56,795 nt of DNA, taken from contig CALFXL010000068.1 in NCBI GenBank assembly GCA_937958045.1, positions 1 to 56,795 on the forward strand. Reading direction: 5' to 3'. Positions 1 to 7,977 of this stretch are shown here, piece after piece. Below the pieces are notes generated by a model. That model had not been told where the DNA came from, did not search any database, and saw nothing but the letters and a program-made list of their open reading frames with translations. The stretch is from an uncultured Opitutaceae bacterium. GTDB taxonomy: Bacteria; Verrucomicrobiota; Verrucomicrobiia; Opitutales; Opitutaceae. A program made the position numbers and the translations under genes. How positions within the stretch are numbered: the stretch's first letter is position 1; every line of letters begins with the position of its first letter.

Positions 1-423
1 TACATCCGAGAGAATTTCGCCAAGAAGGCAGCCTACCGAAGCGAGGTCGCTGCGCCCGCGATCACTTCGCATCCGCAGAACACGACTGTCACCGTCGGTG
101 GCATCATCAACATGAGCGTGACGGCCACCGGTGGCAGCGTTGCCTATCAGTGGTTCCTCAACGGCAATGCCATCAGCGGTGCCACCTCGAGCACTTACTC
201 GAAATCCTATGCGACGGCAGCGGACGCCGGCGCGTACACCGTCTCAGTGACCAATGCCAAAGGCAGCGCCACCTCCAATCCCGCGACCGCGACCGTTAAT
301 CCCGCGCCCGCGGGCGGCGGTAACAGCGGTGGAGGCGGCGGCGGTGGCGGTTCGCCAAGCCTCTGGTTCTTCGGTGCGATGGCGGCCCTGGCCGGGATTC
401 GCCAACTCAAACGCGATCGATAA
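1..423 (+). CDS. 3' end of an Ig-like domain surface protein with a gly-rich C-terminal sorting-like tail (partial)
   Basis: The reading frame is open from base 1 to the TAA at 421-423, giving the last 140 residues; the start lies outside the window. Visible residues about 20-105 form an Ig-like (I-set type) module, from PAITSHPQNTTVTVGG through YQWFLNG to DAGAYTVSVTN, the usual W/Y-x-C-less bacterial Ig pattern. It is followed by a glycine-rich linker (about 107-119), a hydrophobic stretch SPSLWFFGAMAALAGI and a basic end RQLKRDR. That tripartite tail resembles GlyGly-CTERM or PEP-CTERM type sorting signals, so the protein is probably exported and processed at the envelope. The catalytic or binding part, if any, is upstream and unseen. 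The Ig module is clear; the sorting class is inferred. Confidence 0.8.
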   Translation, partial: YIRENFAKKAAYRSEVAAPAITSHPQNTTVTVGGIINMSVTATGGSVAYQWFLNGNAISGATSSTYSKSYATAADAGAYTVSVTNAKGSATSNPATATVNPAPAGGGNSGGGGGGGGSPSLWFFGAMAALAGIRQLKRDR

Positions 424-432
424 TTCTCGTAT

Positions 433-457
433 AGCCCGGCTCGTCCGGGCTCCTTTG
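433..457 (+). terminator. Probable terminator after the Ig-like protein gene
   Basis: A 7-bp G/C stem, AGCCCGG and CCGGGCT, with a CTCGT loop lies 10 nt after the stop and is followed by CCTTTG. The T-run is short, so termination may be inefficient or helped by the larger hairpin at 582-633. Confidence 0.5.
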
Positions 458-581
458 CAGGGGCCTTTTTGATGAAGTGGTAGCCGTTGAACGGGAGCGC
501 CGGCCGCTGGCCGGCTCTTCATAAACGGCCGGCGAACCGCCGGGGCTCCCTCCGGCTGCCGATTTATTTCGGCCCGCGCTC

Positions 582-633
582 ATAAACAAAACCACCGGCT
601 TGCACGGACGCCACGTGCCGGCGGTTTGTTTAT
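582..633. terminator. Bidirectional terminator between convergent genes
   Basis: Left arm 582-599 (ATAAACAAAACCACCGGC) pairs with right arm 617-633 (GCCGGCGGTTTGTTTAT), with one bulge and one mismatch. The left flank is A-rich and the right flank T-rich, so it can end transcription from both sides. It lies between a plus-strand gene ending at 423 and a minus-strand gene ending at 701. The rest of the gap (458-581, 634-700) holds smaller GCCGGC inverted repeats (499-515) and a GTTTGTT/AACAAAC hairpin (666-685), and no gene I can support. Confidence 0.65.
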
Positions 634-700
634 CGATCGCTATATAAAAACCGTCGCCGATCTCGGTTTGTTATTAGGAACAAACTATTCCACCGACCTG

Positions 701-1330
701 CTATTCGCGATCAGCGCCTGGGTTCAGACGACGGAGGTCGGCGGGGGTGTCGATGTCGAAGGCGAGTTCGGGAAGGTCGACGAGTGCGGTGGCGGAGGCC
801 TGCGCGGCGATGAGATCGCGGGCGCCTTTTTCTCCGCGGGAAAGAGTGAGCGCGGGAAAATAGACGCGGGCGAAAAGCGCGGGGACGCCGCCGGCGTTGC
901 CGTGTCGCGTGGCCGCAATCGTGGCGGGGCCGTGCAGGGCGTTTGTGAGTTGACGAATGCTCGCGGCGGAAAAATGCGGCTGGTCGCAGAGCGCGAGTAG
1001 CACGGCCTCGAGCGCGGGAAGCGTGTCGTGCAAGGCGGCGATGCCTGTGCGAATGGATGCGCCCATGCCTTCGGACCACGCGGTGTTTTCGACGATGGAA
1101 ACAGGAAGTCCGGCGAGAGCGGGGCGGATTTTTTCCGCATGTGCGCCCAGCACAACGACGACGGGCGTCGCGCCGGCATCAAGCGCGGCGCGCGCGGCAC
1201 GTGCGATCAGCGGCTGGCCCTCGTGGAGGAGCAGCTGTTTCGGTTGACCGAGCCGTGTCGATGCGCCGGCGGCGAGGATGATGGCCGCGAAACGAAGTGG
1301 AGTTTTCGACGATGGAGCGGCGTCAGTCAT
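701..1330 (-). CDS. MobA-like nucleotidyltransferase (molybdenum cofactor cytidylyl/guanylyltransferase type)
   Basis: The 209-residue product has the MobA-like NTP-transferase fold: the nucleotide-binding loop LAAGASTRLGQPKQLL near the N-terminus, the mid-domain LLALCDQPHF (metal-binding D of the LxxxxDxP type) and a late GNAGGVPALF segment. Relatives such as MocA and MobA attach CMP or GMP to molybdopterin. The start is placed at 1330, giving an 8-nt overlap with the end of the upstream xdhC-type gene. A longer ORF reaches 1372 but its extra N-terminus is Arg-rich and not family-like. Pairing with XdhC supports a role in finishing the cofactor of a xanthine-dehydrogenase family enzyme, whose structural genes are not in this window. 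Substrate nucleotide is not decidable from sequence. Confidence 0.85.
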   Translation of the reverse strand: MTDAAPSSKTPLRFAAIILAAGASTRLGQPKQLLLHEGQPLIARAARAALDAGATPVVVVLGAHAEKIRPALAGLPVSIVENTAWSEGMGASIRTGIAALHDTLPALEAVLLALCDQPHFSAASIRQLTNALHGPATIAATRHGNAGGVPALFARVYFPALTLSRGEKGARDLIAAQASATALVDLPELAFDIDTPADLRRLNPGADRE

Positions 1331-2426
1331 CGAGATGGATCGGACGCGTGCGTTCGCGAAGTGGGCGGGCATCGCGGCGCGACAAGGTCGCTTGAATTTC
1401 CGCGACGATGGCGAGTGCGACTTCTTCAGGCGTGCCTCCGCCGAGATCGAGACCGACGGGCGCGTGCAGACGCTCGTGTAGTGACGGAGGCACTACAACG
1501 CCGTCGCGCGCGAGTTCGTCGAGGAGTTGGCGCGCACGTTTTTTGGGGCCGAGCAGGCCGAGATAGGCGACGGGTTTTGCGAGCAGATCGCGAAGGATCG
1601 GTCGGTCGTCGAGGTAACGATGCGTCATGACCACGACGCAGCTGCGGGCATCGAGCGCGGCGTGGGCGACGGCTTCGTGCGCGGGAGAAACGTGCACCGA
1701 TGTGGCTTCGGGAAAACGTTCCTCGGTCGCGTACGCCGGGCGGGTGTCGAACACATGCACCCGCCAACCGAGCTCGGCGGCGAGACGGACCAAGGGCTGC
1801 GCATCGTCGCCGGCGCCGAAAAGCGTCAGCGCAGTCGGCGGCGGTAGAAATTCGAAAAACACCTCGTCGGTTCCCTCGGATGTCGCAAACGAGAGAGAAC
1901 GCGAACGCTCTTGCGCGAGCACTGCGCGCGCGGCGTCGCGCCACGATGCGGGCAAATCGGGCTGCGCATCGTCGCGGTTGTTTTCCTTTTCCACCAGGAG
2001 ATGATGCGAGCCGAGCGGATGGGCGCGCGTGGATTGAAACGTGGTGACGAGCACGCAGGCGCGGCGGTTTTCCCACGCGTCGAGGATGCGCGCGAATATT
2101 GGCGGAAGTCCGTCGATGCGCTCGAGCAGCACGTGCACGACACCGTGGCAGCCGAGACCCGCGCCCCACACCAGATCGTTTTCACCGGTGGTGTCGTAGA
2201 CAACGGTGCGCGGCGACCCGGTCGCGAGCACGTTGGTGGCGTGTGCGGCGAGATCTTCTTCGAGGCAACCGCCGCTGATGGAGCCGAGACGCGGTTGATG
2301 GGAGCGAAGAAGCAGCCGAGCGCCGACGCGTCGGTAGGAAGAGCCTTCTGCGCGCACGAGTGTGGCCAGCACCGCGGGGTGGGGATCGCGGCGAAGCGCG
2401 TCGGCGATGCGCAGCAGTTCTTTCAT
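1323..2426 (-). CDS. XdhC/CoxI family protein
   Basis: The 367-residue product has the two-domain XdhC layout: an N-terminal XdhC/CoxI domain with RAEGSSYRRVGARLLL and the SISGGCLEEDL motif, and a C-terminal Rossmann-like domain containing ALTLFGAGDDAQPLVRLA and later GLLGPKKR. Family members bind molybdopterin cofactor and support sulfuration and insertion into xanthine dehydrogenase-like enzymes in the cytoplasm. The stop overlaps the start of the downstream nucleotidyltransferase by 8 nt (ATGACTGA), implying translational coupling. The gene is divergent from TonB receptor 1, with about 210 bp between. The family call is firm; the client enzyme is unknown. Confidence 0.88.
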   Translation of the reverse strand: MKELLRIADALRRDPHPAVLATLVRAEGSSYRRVGARLLLRSHQPRLGSISGGCLEEDLAAHATNVLATGSPRTVVYDTTGENDLVWGAGLGCHGVVHVLLERIDGLPPIFARILDAWENRRACVLVTTFQSTRAHPLGSHHLLVEKENNRDDAQPDLPASWRDAARAVLAQERSRSLSFATSEGTDEVFFEFLPPPTALTLFGAGDDAQPLVRLAAELGWRVHVFDTRPAYATEERFPEATSVHVSPAHEAVAHAALDARSCVVVMTHRYLDDRPILRDLLAKPVAYLGLLGPKKRARQLLDELARDGVVVPPSLHERLHAPVGLDLGGGTPEEVALAIVAEIQATLSRRDARPLRERTRPIHLDD

Positions 2427-2578
2427 CGCCGCGGGAAAATGACGTTGGTGCGACTCGGTGCAATCTCGCGAAACGCGGACGCAACGAGCACGCGTGCGAC
2501 GCGCAAAAAACCGCGGAAGGTATCTTAATTGATTTGCTGGTGGCGCTTTACTTGGTGCAAAACGACGCCCCGTGGAGG

Positions 2579-2607
2579 CCCTGTCTGCAACATCCGTTGC
2601 GACAGGG
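2579..2607 (+). other. Strong leader hairpin upstream of TonB receptor 1
   Basis: CCCTGTC pairs with GACAGGG, and inside it GCAAC pairs with GTTGC around an ATCC loop, giving a 12-bp stem with one bulged T. CTTTGTTG follows. It ends 32 nt before the chosen start at 2640. It could be an attenuator, an mRNA stabiliser or the end of a short leader RNA; it does not match a riboswitch class I can recognise. Confidence 0.45.
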
Positions 2608-2639
2608 CTTTGTTGTCCACGCTTGGTTTGAGTCCCCTT

Positions 2640-5420
2640 ATGCCGTCATCGATATCTTCTCGCTTCGCGTCATCATTTGTCGGCGCTGTGAGTGGTTTGC
2701 TCTGTGCAACCGCTATCACCGCGCAGACTCCGGCTGGTTCGACACCGGAGGAAGAGCTGCTCGAGCTCGAAAAATTCGTCGTCACCGGTTCCGAAGTGCC
2801 GGTGTTGCGCGACCGGACGTTTCAGCCGGTGACCATGCTCACCGCGGGCGACATGGAGAATGTCGGCGCGGCTTCCGTCGCGGAGCTCGTGCGCACGATG
2901 CCGGCGTTCATCGGCTCGGCCAACACGGAGATCCGCGCGAATGGCGGCACGGGCGCGGCGGGCGTCAACCTGCGCGGTCTCGGCGGCACGCTCACATTGA
3001 TCGACGGCCAGCGCACGGCGGGTTTTGATGAAATCAATCTGATTCCCACAATCGCGTTTGACCGCGTGGAGATCGTGAAAGATGGCGCGGGCGCCCGTTA
3101 TGGCGCGGACGCGCTCACGGGTGTTTTTAATTATCGACTCGTTTCGAAATTCGACGGGGCCAAGGCGCGTATTTATTATGGCAATACGACCGAGGAAGAC
3201 GCCGGCACGGTGCGCGCCGGCGTGATCGCGGGCGGCAGCCGTGGCAAAACGAATATCGTGGTCGCAGGCGAATATTATAAGCGAAACGCCATCATGGCGC
3301 GCGATCGCGAGATTTCCGCAAATGCGGACATGCGTGCGCTCGGAGGGAAGGACTGGCGCGATATTTATGCGGACGGCCTCATTTATGCGGCGCGCCCGGG
3401 CGATATGGCCTGGGGCTATTTCGTGCCGGCACCTGGTGTGCAGGCGGCGTATTCTTCCGCGGATGTGGTGCCCTATAACGAATCGCATTACTATAACTTC
3501 CGCGAGTACACGGCGACCATTCCCGAGCAGGAAAACAAGTCGGTCTTTGCGCGCGTGAATCACGAAATTTTGGAGGACGGGCGGCTCGAAGCGTTCGTGC
3601 GTTTTCTGTTCGCGCAGAATTTCTTCGAGACGTTTCCCTCGACCTCGCCCTTTGCGATCGACGGCGCTTCGATGCTGGCGAGTCCGCATCGTCCGACTGG
3701 GCTGGCCCTACCGGCAACCACCAGCGCGACCGGTTATCTACGCCCCGATCCCGTCATCCCGCGCGGCCGTCGTTACGAGCGTGATGTGTATGATTTTCAT
3801 GCCGGCTTGAAAGGACGTCTGGCCGACGGTTGGTCGTGGGCGGCGACGTATGTGTACAGCTGGTGGTATCGCGACGACACGCAGTTTAACGCGATTCACA
3901 CCACCAACCTCCGTGCGGCGGTTGCGAATGGCAGCTACAATCCCTTCGCGCTGCCGACGGCTGCGGGGGTGAATCCCAACAATAATCGCGCGTACGATAA
4001 TCCCGCGGCGCTGCGTGCGGCGACAGGTGTCGGACGTATCGATCACGACTTCGGCATGCGCGGCGGCGATGTGCGTTTTAATGGACGCCTCTTCGCGTTG
4101 CCGGGGGGTAATGTCGAAATCGGCGGCGGTGTGGATTATCATCGCGCCGAACAAAGCTCGGTGCCCGACGCCGTGATGCGCTCGGGCCTGTACACCGGTT
4201 TCAACACCACGCAAATGAGCGCGTCGGGTTATACGGCGCAGGGCGCGTTTGCGGAGTTGGTCGTGCCGGTGCTTAGTAAAGACATGGCGTTGCCGCTGGC
4301 GCGCGAGCTGAGTTTTTCGGTGCACGTGCGCCGCAGCGAAAAGGAGATGAACGGCACGGTGCGCGATGCGAGCAACGCCCTGGTCATCCGCGAACGCACG
4401 TTCAAGGAAACCACGCCGAAGTTCGGTGTGCTGTATCAACCGCTGCGCGATCTCACCGTGCGCGCGACGTATGCCGAAGGTTTCCGCACGCCGGGTCTTT
4501 CCTACATGTTCGCCGCCGAGAGCACGTACAGCATGCCGCTCAGCGATCCGCTTGGATTCACGCCGGCGGGATCCATCAACATCACGGGCAAAGGGAATCC
4601 GAATCTCGAGCCCGAACGTTCTAAGACATGGAATGTCGGCGTCGTTTATGAGCCGCAAGCGGTCCCGGGTCTGCGCTTCGAAACGGATTATTACAACTCG
4701 CGCATCGAAGGCATGGTGGCGGATGGCGCGCAGCTCATGATCGACATCAATGCGTTGTCGCAAGGACCGGGTTTCGTGCCGGGCGATGCGAGCACGATCA
4801 ATCCGCAAGCGCGTTTCGCCGATCGCATCGTGCGCGACGCGATGGGAAATATCACCCGCGTTTATTCGACACCGCTTAATGTGTCTTCGCGTGAAGCGAC
4901 GGGTCTCGATTATGCGATCACGTACACTTGGCCCGAGTTCGCGGGTTCGAAATGGGTTTCGCGACTCGCGGCCAACACGACGCTGACGTGGGCGCTGAGC
5001 ACGGCCGATGAATTGCCGAGCGTGAACTGGCTTGGTCGCTTCGTGGATGCGGCGGTGAATTCGATCTCGCCGGGCAGTATTCCGCGTCATCGCGGATATT
5101 TCACGCAGTCGTGGTCGCGCGGCCAATGGGGCGCGCGCGCGACGGTGAACCACGTGAGCCATCTTGAAGACGACATCACACGCACCGCGGGCGGGCACTT
5201 TCGTCGGATCGGAAGTTGGACGACCGTCGACACGCAAGTGGCGTATCGCTTCAAAAAGGACGCCGACTGGCTGCGTGGAGTGGAGTTGCGCGTCGGTGCG
5301 ACGAATCTCCTCGACGAAGCGCCGCCGTTCGCGGCGGGCGCGGCCTACGATGGCTACGACATGACCACGTACAGCAATCGCGGACGCTTCCTCTACGTCG
5401 AGTTGACGAAGAGCTTCTAA
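2640..5420 (+). CDS. TonB-dependent outer-membrane receptor 1
   Basis: The start at 2640 gives a 926-residue protein beginning MPSSISSRFASSFVGAV, a plausible signal peptide ending near ITAQ; an in-frame ORF extends to 2529 but its extra residues do not look secretory. A TonB-box-like acidic/hydrophobic segment (ELLELEKFVVTGSE) precedes the plug domain, which includes VRTMPAFIGSANTEI, a NLRGLGGTLTLIDGQR stretch and VEIVKDGAGARYGADALTGVFNY. The rest is a beta-barrel with YAEGFRTPGLSY and an N-L-EPERSKTWNVGV segment, and it ends in a C-terminal phenylalanine (LTKSF) as expected for BAM-inserted barrels. It imports an unknown ligand across the outer membrane. Its divergent neighbours are molybdenum cofactor genes, but no ligand link can be claimed. 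Confidence 0.92.
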   Translation: MPSSISSRFASSFVGAVSGLLCATAITAQTPAGSTPEEELLELEKFVVTGSEVPVLRDRTFQPVTMLTAGDMENVGAASVAELVRTMPAFIGSANTEIRANGGTGAAGVNLRGLGGTLTLIDGQRTAGFDEINLIPTIAFDRVEIVKDGAGARYGADALTGVFNYRLVSKFDGAKARIYYGNTTEEDAGTVRAGVIAGGSRGKTNIVVAGEYYKRNAIMARDREISANADMRALGGKDWRDIYADGLIYAARPGDMAWGYFVPAPGVQAAYSSADVVPYNESHYYNFREYTATIPEQENKSVFARVNHEILEDGRLEAFVRFLFAQNFFETFPSTSPFAIDGASMLASPHRPTGLALPATTSATGYLRPDPVIPRGRRYERDVYDFHAGLKGRLADGWSWAATYVYSWWYRDDTQFNAIHTTNLRAAVANGSYNPFALPTAAGVNPNNNRAYDNPAALRAATGVGRIDHDFGMRGGDVRFNGRLFALPGGNVEIGGGVDYHRAEQSSVPDAVMRSGLYTGFNTTQMSASGYTAQGAFAELVVPVLSKDMALPLARELSFSVHVRRSEKEMNGTVRDASNALVIRERTFKETTPKFGVLYQPLRDLTVRATYAEGFRTPGLSYMFAAESTYSMPLSDPLGFTPAGSINITGKGNPNLEPERSKTWNVGVVYEPQAVPGLRFETDYYNSRIEGMVADGAQLMIDINALSQGPGFVPGDASTINPQARFADRIVRDAMGNITRVYSTPLNVSSREATGLDYAITYTWPEFAGSKWVSRLAANTTLTWALSTADELPSVNWLGRFVDAAVNSISPGSIPRHRGYFTQSWSRGQWGARATVNHVSHLEDDITRTAGGHFRRIGSWTTVDTQVAYRFKKDADWLRGVELRVGATNLLDEAPPFAAGAAYDGYDMTTYSNRGRFLYVELTKSF
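3169..3187. repeat. GTATY-N9-RATAC palindrome, copy 1
   Basis: Reads GTATTTATTATGGCAATAC, inside the plug/barrel coding region of TonB receptor 1. Confidence 0.7.
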
Positions 5421-5425
5421 GCGCG

Positions 5426-5480
5426 TTCGCGATTATCGCGAAAACCGCAACGTCACCCGTGCAAGCTCGCGGGTGACGTT
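5426..5480. terminator. Inverted repeats at convergent gene ends
   Basis: Two perfect inverted repeats lie where TonB receptor 1 and the GH20-like gene converge: TTCGCGAT-T-ATCGCGAA (5426-5442) and AACGTCACCCG/CGGGTGACGTT with a 10-nt loop (5449-5480). The second lies within the last codons of the minus-strand gene. No T-run follows, so intrinsic termination is uncertain. Confidence 0.4.
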
Positions 5481-7367
5481 GGGAAAACCGCGACGCGGCG
5501 CGGGACGGCCGAGGCGTTTGTTTTGTCCACGCTTCCAGCCGAGGGCATGCTGAACCTCGAGCCCGTTGGTGAGCTGCGGAGCGCGAATGATGACCTCGCC
5601 AACCCCGCGCACCACAAGCCGCAGCGGCCGGGATGGATCGTCGATCGGAGTGGAAAACGGACGTGCGATGGCGGTGCGCGGACGTGCGGCGGCGGACTGA
5701 AACTCGATGGTGTGACGCGCGCGAAGAGTCCGCCACGTTCCGTCGGGCTGTTGTTGCTCGATGACGATCTGTTGGACGGCCGGCGCGACATTCACGACGG
5801 AGAAAACCAGCTGCCAGCGACCGCAGACAGGCGTCGTGTTGAAAACGATCTCGGGCGACTTGGCGACGCGTTGCAGCCAGGTGCGCCAGGCGCGGAGGCG
5901 TTCTGTATCCGATAAAAGGATACGTTCGTTCTGGCCCTTTTCGCGGGGATCGCGTGAGCGGCGCCACATCCGACGCGCGGCGCCGAGGCCTTTTTTGAGT
6001 TCTTGAGAAAACTGGCGCACGGCGGTGGCGGTTTCGTGAAGCGAGCGGCGGAAGCCCGTTGTGTTGCCGGCGTGAAGTTGTCTCCGAAAAGTGAATACAG
6101 ACTCGGCGGCCTCCGCGACGAAACGATCGCGCGCGTCGAGGTAGTCGAGGAACGCCAGGCTGTCGGCGAGCGGTGCGGGGAGTTGGGTGTTGGATTTGGA
6201 AGACCTGGGTTTCGGCGGGGCGGGGCGAGGAATGCCGGCGCGGATGTCCCAGCGGTCGTTGATTTCCCAACGGGCATAACCGGCGAACGCGCGAGCATCG
6301 GCGGCGAGGGCGGCGCGTGTTGCGGTGCGTGCGCCTGCGCGTCCAAACACCCGTGCGAAGCCGGCGGTGAGCAGCGATTCGTCGTCATGCGGACCTTGCG
6401 GATCGAGCCAGAGGCTCGCCGCGGCGGCGTCGACGACGGTGGTCGCTTCCAGCGCGAGCCGGTAGGCTTCCCACGAGGTGACGAGAAAACCGCCGGCGCG
6501 TGTGGCGGCGCAGCGTTTCCACCATGAACGGATGTTGGCGAGGCGATCGCGGAAGAGGGGCAAAGGCTCGAAACGAAACGCGCCGTTCATCGGGCAACCC
6601 CAGTATTCGATCCCGCGGCGTGCGAGTGGCGTGGCGAGATCGCTCTCGGCGAAGTTGTACAACTCCACGCGAGGATGGCGCGTGAAAGGATAATAATACC
6701 AATCGTACGCGATGATGTCGGCCGGCAGACGCGGGATTGCCGACGGGATGAAATTGAGCATGTCGGCCCACATGCCGAGTCGTAGTCCGTGCGAAGATGC
6801 GAGCGTGTGAAGGCGGTCCACGTGACCGGCGAAGTGCGCGGCGAGCCCGCGCTCGGCGATCTCAGCGCGGCAACGCGGACAGCGGCCGAGATGAAAGGAC
6901 TCGTCGAGACCGACGTGGACTTTCCCCGCGGTGCAGAAGGGCGCCACATCGCGCAACAAGCCGTCGGCGACGGCGAGGGTGTCGGGATGCAGCGGGCAGA
7001 TTTGTCCGTGTGGAAGCGGCGAGGCGTCGTCGGCGCGCAGTTCGTTGAGATCGCGCAGCGCGGGGACTTTGATGAGGTACTGCGTGTGCCCGAGGAGATT
7101 GACGATGGGCACGGTGCGGATGCCGTAGCGTGCGGCCGTTTCGACGAGGCGGGCGAAGTCGTGCGTCGAGTACGCATCGCGCCGGGCGATGTCGGGGAAA
7201 TTTGGATACACGATCGCGTCTTCGAGGTGGAGATAAAGCTCCTGATAGCCCCAGTCCGCGTAACGCGGGAGAAGTTTCAGCAGCACATCGAGTCGCTCAA
7301 CCTGGCGGGCGAGGTCCCATTGAAACGCGCGAATCATGAGCGGAGGCTTCGCAGAAGTTTCGATCAC
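5433..7367 (-). CDS. GH20-like glycoside hydrolase
   Basis: The product (644 residues from GTG 7367; 634 from ATG 7337) starts directly in a TIM-barrel with no signal peptide. The motif KVHVGLDESFHLGRC carries the H-x-G-x-D-E pair of GH20-type hexosaminidases, preceded by GYQELYLHLEDAIVYP and PIVNLLGHTQYLIK and followed by IAYDWYYYPF. About 230 C-terminal residues are helical and basic and I do not recognise them. The GTG start overlaps the sixA-like stop by 4 nt (GTGA), favouring coupled translation, so I chose it. The longer ORF upstream is antisense-like Arg-rich sequence. It probably releases an N-acetylhexosamine or related sugar in the cytoplasm; the exact substrate is not inferable. 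Confidence 0.75.
   Translation of the reverse strand: MIETSAKPPLMIRAFQWDLARQVERLDVLLKLLPRYADWGYQELYLHLEDAIVYPNFPDIARRDAYSTHDFARLVETAARYGIRTVPIVNLLGHTQYLIKVPALRDLNELRADDASPLPHGQICPLHPDTLAVADGLLRDVAPFCTAGKVHVGLDESFHLGRCPRCRAEIAERGLAAHFAGHVDRLHTLASSHGLRLGMWADMLNFIPSAIPRLPADIIAYDWYYYPFTRHPRVELYNFAESDLATPLARRGIEYWGCPMNGAFRFEPLPLFRDRLANIRSWWKRCAATRAGGFLVTSWEAYRLALEATTVVDAAAASLWLDPQGPHDDESLLTAGFARVFGRAGARTATRAALAADARAFAGYARWEINDRWDIRAGIPRPAPPKPRSSKSNTQLPAPLADSLAFLDYLDARDRFVAEAAESVFTFRRQLHAGNTTGFRRSLHETATAVRQFSQELKKGLGAARRMWRRSRDPREKGQNERILLSDTERLRAWRTWLQRVAKSPEIVFNTTPVCGRWQLVFSVVNVAPAVQQIVIEQQQPDGTWRTLRARHTIEFQSAAARPRTAIARPFSTPIDDPSRPLRLVVRGVGEVIIRAPQLTNGLEVQHALGWKRGQNKRLGRPAPRRGFPNVTRELARVTLRFSR
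5905..5923. repeat. GTATY-N9-RATAC palindrome, copy 2
   Basis: Reads GTATCCGATAAAAGGATAC with 6-bp perfect arms, inside the minus-strand GH20-like gene. A one-mismatch relative, GTCTCCGAAAAGTGAATAC, is at 6080-6098 in the same gene. Confidence 0.75.
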
Positions 7368-7843
7368 GCGGCCGGCAGAATCGACGGCGCGACCTTCCAG
7401 TGGACGGCCCAAGCGAAGTTGTCGCTCGAGGTCAGGCAGAGCGTGGCGCCTTTCTCGAACGCGAAGGCGGCGATACCGCTGCGGCCCGTGACGAGCAACG
7501 TCGCCATGGCGCTCAGTTGAGGTTCGTGCCCGACGACGGCGAGCATCTGCGTGGGTGCGAGCGTGGCGAAACGTGCGGCGATTTTTTCGGGAGGATCTTC
7601 GGGAAGCAGACCGAGCGTTTCGCGGAGCACAGGTTTGGGTGCGGCGGCGCTCAGCAGCTCGGCGGTTTCGCGCGCACGAACGAGCGGGCTGTGCCAGATC
7701 TCGGCGGGTGTGAACGCGCGATTGCCGGTGAAGAAGGCGACGAGGCGTTGGCATTCAGCGCGACCGCGCGGGCTGAGCGGACGGACCGGGTTTTCTTCGG
7801 AGGCAACTGCGTGCGCGTGACGCACGAGATAGATGACGGGCAT
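7364..7843 (-). CDS. SixA-like histidine phosphatase
   Basis: The 159-residue product begins MPVIYLVRHAHAVA, where the RHAHA segment is the RHG-type catalytic motif of the histidine phosphatase (phosphoglycerate mutase-like) superfamily. WHSPLVRARETAELL and VVGHEPQLS supply the second arginine and second histidine. The size fits SixA-type phosphohistidine phosphatases. SixA acts on phosphohistidine in phosphorelays or the nitrogen PTS in E. coli. The neighbouring upstream gene is a hybrid histidine kinase, which makes a phosphorelay role attractive but unproven. The start at 7843 is chosen because the family begins at this point; the upstream 246 nt of open frame are not conserved-looking. 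Confidence 0.8.
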   Translation of the reverse strand: MPVIYLVRHAHAVASEENPVRPLSPRGRAECQRLVAFFTGNRAFTPAEIWHSPLVRARETAELLSAAAPKPVLRETLGLLPEDPPEKIAARFATLAPTQMLAVVGHEPQLSAMATLLVTGRSGIAAFAFEKGATLCLTSSDNFAWAVHWKVAPSILPAA

Positions 7844-7977
7844 GGAAAGGAGAGAAGCGTGAAGCGACGAAAGGGGAAGGGCGAAACGAATGACCAGTGA
7901 CCAATGACGAATCACCAATGGCGGATGGTCGATGGCGGGTGTGCGCGTTTCGTTGGTGGCCGCCGCCGCGACGCGTT

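Noticed and set aside
7890..7925. Short imperfect copies of TGACCAATGA and GAATCACCAATGG as a repeat element
   Set aside because: Too short and degenerate to define an element from one locus; noted only in the operon finding.
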